The position numbers and the translations under genes are program-made. A DNA stretch of 10,478 nt from Halocaridina rubra. Lineage: Eukaryota > Arthropoda > Malacostraca > Decapoda > Atyidae. Within the stretch, counting starts at the first letter, position 1, and each line of letters starts with the position of its first letter. Of the stretch, positions 7,801 to 10,478 are shown piece by piece. The notes beneath the pieces were generated by a model, which saw only the letters and a program-made list of their open reading frames with translations, ran no database searches and was not told the DNA's origin. The stretch is taken from positions 1 through 10,478 of the forward strand of contig JAXCGZ010016702.1 in NCBI GenBank assembly GCA_037179515.1, in the 5' to 3' direction.

Positions 7801-9730
7801 TTTTACTGTAAGATCTATAAATGGTAAGATTTAACAGTATATTAACATATCACCATTATTCTTATTGGTATATAAATTTACAGTCTAATGTATTTTACTT
7901 CAGATGACAATTATCAAAGCGATAGGAGAAGGCAATTTGGAACTAGTTTGTGAGGTGATGTCTGACACTGGACCAGCCCTAAGAATTGATAAAAAAGAGT
8001 CCACTATCTTGCACATTGCTGCTGCCAATAATCAAAGTGGCATTGTACTACATCTGCTAAATCTAATTAACCCAAACATAACAAACAAAGATGGTCAAAC
8101 TCCAGCTCATATAGCAGCCACCGAAGGGCACATAGATGTTCTAAGGATATTAACTGCTGACTTAGACTTCAATCCCTATAAAAGAGACAAAGCCAAGAAA
8201 ACGTATATGGAATTGGTAAGAATGAGGACTCTGTTCAATATACATATAGCTTCAGAGATCAGCACATGATATTCACTGCTTTAACTGATATGATACATGC
8301 AACGTGTTCATCTTGTGGGAACTTACTTAATATTCATTGCTAAAGTATAATGCCCTGTTCATCATGCAGAATCTAATTATGTCACTTTGACATGTGTTAC
8401 AGCTTGTAGAACCTCTCTATGACGCAATCTTTAATGGAGACAAAAAGAGAGCTAAAGCTTTACTGGAACTGGGAGCAGATCTCGACAAACGAGCTGGGAA
8501 AAAGGTGAATGGAATATTGTCTCGAGAACTGAATGTAACGACACCAAGGCAGTTAGCCCAGACATTACATGGAAATGATTTCCTGTCCAAACTAAAACAG
8601 GTAATGTGAACTATCAATCAAATTCTAATGAAACAGACACAATTTTAACTGTATGGCTATTATGTAAATATTGCATCTTTAACTTAATGTAATCTTAAAT
8701 AATGAAGCACTGCTAAATAGAATTTGTTTTTCAATCTAGACATTCCAAAGATTTTTATCTTTTATCATAACACGTGCTTAAAATATAGAAACATTTCATG
8801 TTTGTTTTTAAATTTCACAGGTTAGCAGCAAAGATAAAAAATATCGACCAAAAATTAAGGACGAGACTAAAAATGCCACTTTCTTTACTCCAGAGAAAAC
8901 TCCTGAAGAGGTAAATGAACACGTGTTTCCAATTTTGATGAACATATACGTAATATACAGCTATATCTTGAAGAAAAATTATATAGAGCTACTTGCATCA
9001 TTCAACATTGATATATTCACTGATAACCAAATTTAATCATCCCTATTTCTCCATGCAGCTCAGAGGAAGGAACATGAAAGAGGGTTATGCATGCATCCTC
9101 AACTTTAAATCCTTCAATGGGAGGCCAGAATTAGAAAGGGAAGGATCTGATCATGAGGTGTCCAAACTTGTCAAGAGTCTTCAAGGAATGGGGTACTCTG
9201 GAGATATCCTTTCATCTCTGACAGCTGAACAAGTAAGACAGACTCTGGGAAGTGAGACTCTCAGAAAGAAGTTGTGTGATGCGAAATGTGCTGTGTTTGT
9301 AATCTCAAGCCACAGCATTGATAAGAACTCATTCCTCACAGCAGATATGAAACTATTAACAACAGAATGGATAATGAATCTTTTCAATGATGTAGACCGC
9401 CCTCACCTGAGGAACAAACCTAAGACTTTTGTCTTTGACTTCAACACCGGTTTCTACATGCAGGCTCTGAATTTGAGACCTGAATCGAGACCAGCGAGAA
9501 TGGAGGATCCCCTGCATGGCATGATCAGTCTTTGCTCCGTAACTAATAATTATAATTTTGTCAATAGCAACACACACAAACCATCATTCCTGAACATACT
9601 ACAAGAAATACTGAATAAAAATCCCCATATAGATCTCCTTGCATTGCACCGGGAACTGTTAATGAAATACAAAAATGAAAACATCACCGAAGCGCCAGAG
9701 CTTCGAAATTTCGGTTTCGCTGAAAAATAA
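4816..9730 (+). CDS. Ankyrin-repeat / pseudocaspase protein, 7 coding exons, 1246 aa
   Basis: Coding exons join(4816-4864, 5114-5169, 5418-7781, 7904-8215, 8403-8600, 8821-8910, 9059-9730) give 3741 nt, one open frame ending in TAA. Every intron is GT-AG; intron 1 is phase 1 and the others phase 0, and the frame is kept at every join. Order in the protein: acidic N-terminus; Ser/Thr/Asn-rich low-complexity region with a degenerate repeat (about 277-530); basic clusters (687-689, 701-705, 785-806); ankyrin-type repeats (about 824-993); caspase-like domain (about 1030-1246). The caspase His is kept (H1108), but the catalytic Cys position is Asn1152, so protease activity is not expected. No signal peptide or membrane segment is visible, so it is intracellular and probably nuclear (inference). 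Known inactive caspase relatives such as cFLIP act as scaffolds or decoys; a similar role here is inference. I do not recognise a named orthologue. The start is the first long-frame ATG after the predicted transcription start. Confidence 0.85.
5114..5169 (+). CDS. Coding exon 2 (residues 17-35)
   Basis: The acceptor TTTATTTCAG ends at 5113. Two bases complete a Val codon with the last base of exon 1, and the frame continues as VRIAEDLKRQICSEAASGE to a donor GTTTGT at 5170, which is weaker than consensus. The exon ends in phase 0 and joins exon 3 in frame. The peptide could form a short amphipathic helix; no domain is recognised. Reading through the donor would add 17 codons and then a stop, so intron 2 must be removed for the full-length protein. 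Confidence 0.7.
5275..5385. repeat. Degenerate 16-bp tandem repeat (7 copies) in intron 2
   Basis: Seven head-to-tail copies of a unit close to GGACATTTGACAGAAC start at 5275, 5291 (15 bp), 5306, 5322, 5338, 5354 and 5370. Copies differ at several positions and the fifth is the most divergent. The array sits 33 bp upstream of the exon 3 splice acceptor. It is a minisatellite, not a CRISPR array, because there are no spacers. Both reading directions are partly open but only because the unit is repeated; no protein is supported. Confidence 0.85.
5418..7781 (+). CDS. Coding exon 3: long disordered Ser/Thr-rich region (residues 36-823)
   Basis: This 2364-nt exon lies between acceptor TTATTGCAG (ends 5417) and donor GTGAAT (7782). 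The encoded 788 residues are rich in Ser, Thr, Asn, Gln and Glu, with many TP and SP dipeptides, and look largely disordered. Visible parts: a degenerate repeat anchored on TP at residues 294, 331, 368, 439 and 507; basic clusters KRK 687-689 and SKKTK 701-705 that resemble a bipartite nuclear localisation signal; an isolated Cys/His island at 717-733; and a strongly basic end with PKRR at 793-796. No enzyme domain is seen. Many TP/SP sites would suit proline-directed kinases (inference). Reading into intron 3 gives 9 extra residues and then a stop. Confidence 0.88.
7904..8215 (+). CDS. Coding exon 4: ankyrin repeats 1-3 (residues 824-927)
   Basis: Acceptor TTTACTTCAG ends at 7903; donor GTAAGA follows at 8216; both ends are phase 0. 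Three repeats are visible: a divergent one at about 824-854; one at 855-886 with TILHIAAANNQSGIVLHLL; and one at 887-918 with DGQTPAHIAATEGHIDVLRI. These match the ankyrin pattern DGxTPLHxAAxxGHxxVVxLL. Ankyrin repeats are protein-binding scaffolds, as in IkB proteins. The exon begins with ATG, so an internal start could make a 423-residue ankyrin-caspase form, but nothing in the sequence proves that use. Confidence 0.9.
8403..8600 (+). CDS. Coding exon 5: ankyrin repeat 4 and degenerate fifth (residues 928-993)
   Basis: Acceptor TGTGTTACAG ends at 8402; donor GTAATG is at 8601; phase 0 at both ends. Residues 930-959 (EPLYDAIFNGDKKRAKALLE, then LGADLDKRAG) form a recognisable ankyrin repeat. 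Residues 972-993 (VTTPRQLAQTLHGNDFLSKL) look like the first helix pair of a final, degenerate repeat, in which TPRQLA replaces TPLHLA. A basic loop of about 12 residues separates them. Confidence 0.85.
8821..8910 (+). CDS. Coding exon 6: charged linker (residues 994-1023)
   Basis: Acceptor AATTTCACAG ends at 8820; donor GTAAAT is at 8911; the exon is 90 nt and phase 0 at both ends, so it could be skipped without a frameshift. It encodes a Lys-rich hydrophilic linker (SSKDKKYRPKIKDETKN, then FTPEKTPEE) between the ankyrin block and the caspase-like domain. No domain is recognised. In caspases the stretch before the protease domain is a prodomain linker and often a cleavage region; whether this one is cleaved cannot be told from sequence. 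Confidence 0.8.
9059..9730 (+). CDS. Coding exon 7: pseudocaspase domain and stop (residues 1024-1246)
   Basis: Acceptor CTCCATGCAG ends at 9058; TAA is at 9728-9730. The whole caspase-like domain lies in this exon. Seen: first strand GYACILNFKSF (from 1032); an EREGSD box at 1049-1054 in the place of the caspase R-x-G-T-D box, with Arg1050; LTAEQVRQTL (1077-1086); the His strand CAVFVISSHS with His1108 in the place of SHG; and KPKTFVFDFNTG (1143-1154) in the place of KPKxFxxQACRG, where the catalytic Cys is Asn1152 (codon AAC at 9443-9445). A p10-like part begins near 1173; the YSWR substrate box is replaced by YNFV. The length suits a caspase p20+p10 unit. No obvious Asp processing site lies between the halves. 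Prediction: correct fold, no protease activity. Confidence 0.85.
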   Translation, partial: LRGRNMKEGYACILNFKSFNGRPELEREGSDHEVSKLVKSLQGMGYSGDILSSLTAEQVRQTLGSETLRKKLCDAKCAVFVISSHSIDKNSFLTADMKLLTTEWIMNLFNDVDRPHLRNKPKTFVFDFNTGFYMQALNLRPESRPARMEDPLHGMISLCSVTNNYNFVNSNTHKPSFLNILQEILNKNPHIDLLALHRELLMKYKNENITEAPELRNFGFAEK

Positions 9731-9820
9731 CAAAATGTTTGAAAATGTATTATTTAAAACTTCAGCTTATCTGTGTATATGTGTGTATGCTATAATAAAC
9801 TTAAATTTTGTTAGTTTAAT
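9731..9820 (+). terminator. 3' UTR with AATAAA polyadenylation signal (9794-9799)
   Basis: The canonical AATAAA lies 64 bases after the stop codon and is followed by T/GT-rich sequence (TTTTGTTAGTTT from 9807), so cleavage near 9810-9820 is likely. The UTR contains a TATTTA element. Further AATAAA hexamers at 10030-10035 and 10118-10123 could serve longer transcripts. The end position is approximate. Confidence 0.6.
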
Positions 9821-10240
9821 CCTAAGCACGTGATCATTATATGTTAATGTAAAAACAGACACTTAGATATATTGATATATATTTTCAGTGTCAGACATAT
9901 GTTGTTAGTAATTTTGCAAAGATAAACTTTATCTTGCATTAGAAATATTTATATATTTCTTTCACACTTGAGAATTGACTTAAAGTTACAGCACAGTAAG
10001 TTACCACTTATATTGGTAATAATATAAAGAATAAATATCATAGTAATGTACAGTTAGTGAATATTTCTTGCAGTATTTGAATTAACTATTGTAATATAAT
10101 AACTATTTAAGTACTTGAATAAATAATAATAAAAATCATGTAGTTTAGTTATAAATTTAGGTAAGTTGTAGAAAATTGCAATAAATAAATAATACATATA
10201 TAAATAAACAAAAAAGCAAATAAATAAAAATTATACTCAG

Positions 10241-10318
<78 letters not shown>

Positions 10319-10478
10319 AGATCAACTTTACGAACACTCTCCTATATATGAGAAAGGGAATTTTTAATTTAATTTAGCTGGAAAACAGTCACTTATATGG
10401 ATGGATTAATATATATAGACTACTGGATTCGGTTTTACGTCACGAACTCCTTTTTCTACTAAGGGCTAGGATGGTTGC
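9821..10478. other. AT-rich downstream flank, no gene seen
   Basis: The stretch is very AT-rich with additional AATAAA hexamers and one (TA)n array. The last 60 bases are less AT-rich, but no reading frame or known repeat is recognised in them. Confidence 0.55.
10245..10314. repeat. (TA)n microsatellite
   Basis: About 35 perfect TA units in the AT-rich 3' flank of the gene, preceded by TAAA-rich sequence (10180-10230). Confidence 0.95.

Overview
The window looks like animal nuclear DNA, most likely from an arthropod. Inference: a decapod crustacean such as a penaeid shrimp. The grounds are long (TA)n and (AAT)n/(ATT)n arrays every few hundred bases, a decayed LINE, short GT-AG introns, and a TATA + TCAGT initiator + DPE core promoter. 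No bacterial-type gene, CRISPR array or convincing tRNA gene was seen.

Layout. 1-600: AT-rich, no gene, with a few short inverted repeats. 609-1970: almost continuous microsatellites. 1969-4098, minus strand: a 5'-truncated CR1/Jockey-type non-LTR retrotransposon. It keeps the end of the EN-RT linker, the reverse transcriptase and the C-terminal region, but is broken by frameshifts, a nonsense codon and an exact 152-bp tandem duplication across its FADD active site. Its 3' end has a hairpin and a tetranucleotide tail, and its 5' edge abuts a 172-bp (TA)n array. 4271-4645: promoter region. 4646 to about 9820, plus strand: one complete protein-coding gene of seven coding exons. 9820-10478: AT-rich flank with further microsatellites.

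The gene is the main content. Splicing at seven exons joined by GT-AG introns gives a single open frame of 1246 codons. The protein has a long Ser/Thr/Asn-rich, probably disordered N-terminal region (about 1-820) with a degenerate repeat, basic clusters that may be nuclear localisation signals and a small Cys/His island. About four ankyrin-type repeats follow (about 824-993), then a C-terminal caspase-fold domain (about 1030-1246). The catalytic cysteine position of that domain holds asparagine, so it is predicted to be a pseudocaspase. I do not recognise this architecture as a named gene. Inference: a nuclear or nucleus-shuttling scaffold or regulator, possibly linked to cell death or immune signalling. 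No function is demonstrated by the sequence.

The LINE and the gene are in opposite orientations and unrelated; the LINE ends about 550 bp upstream of the predicted transcription start.
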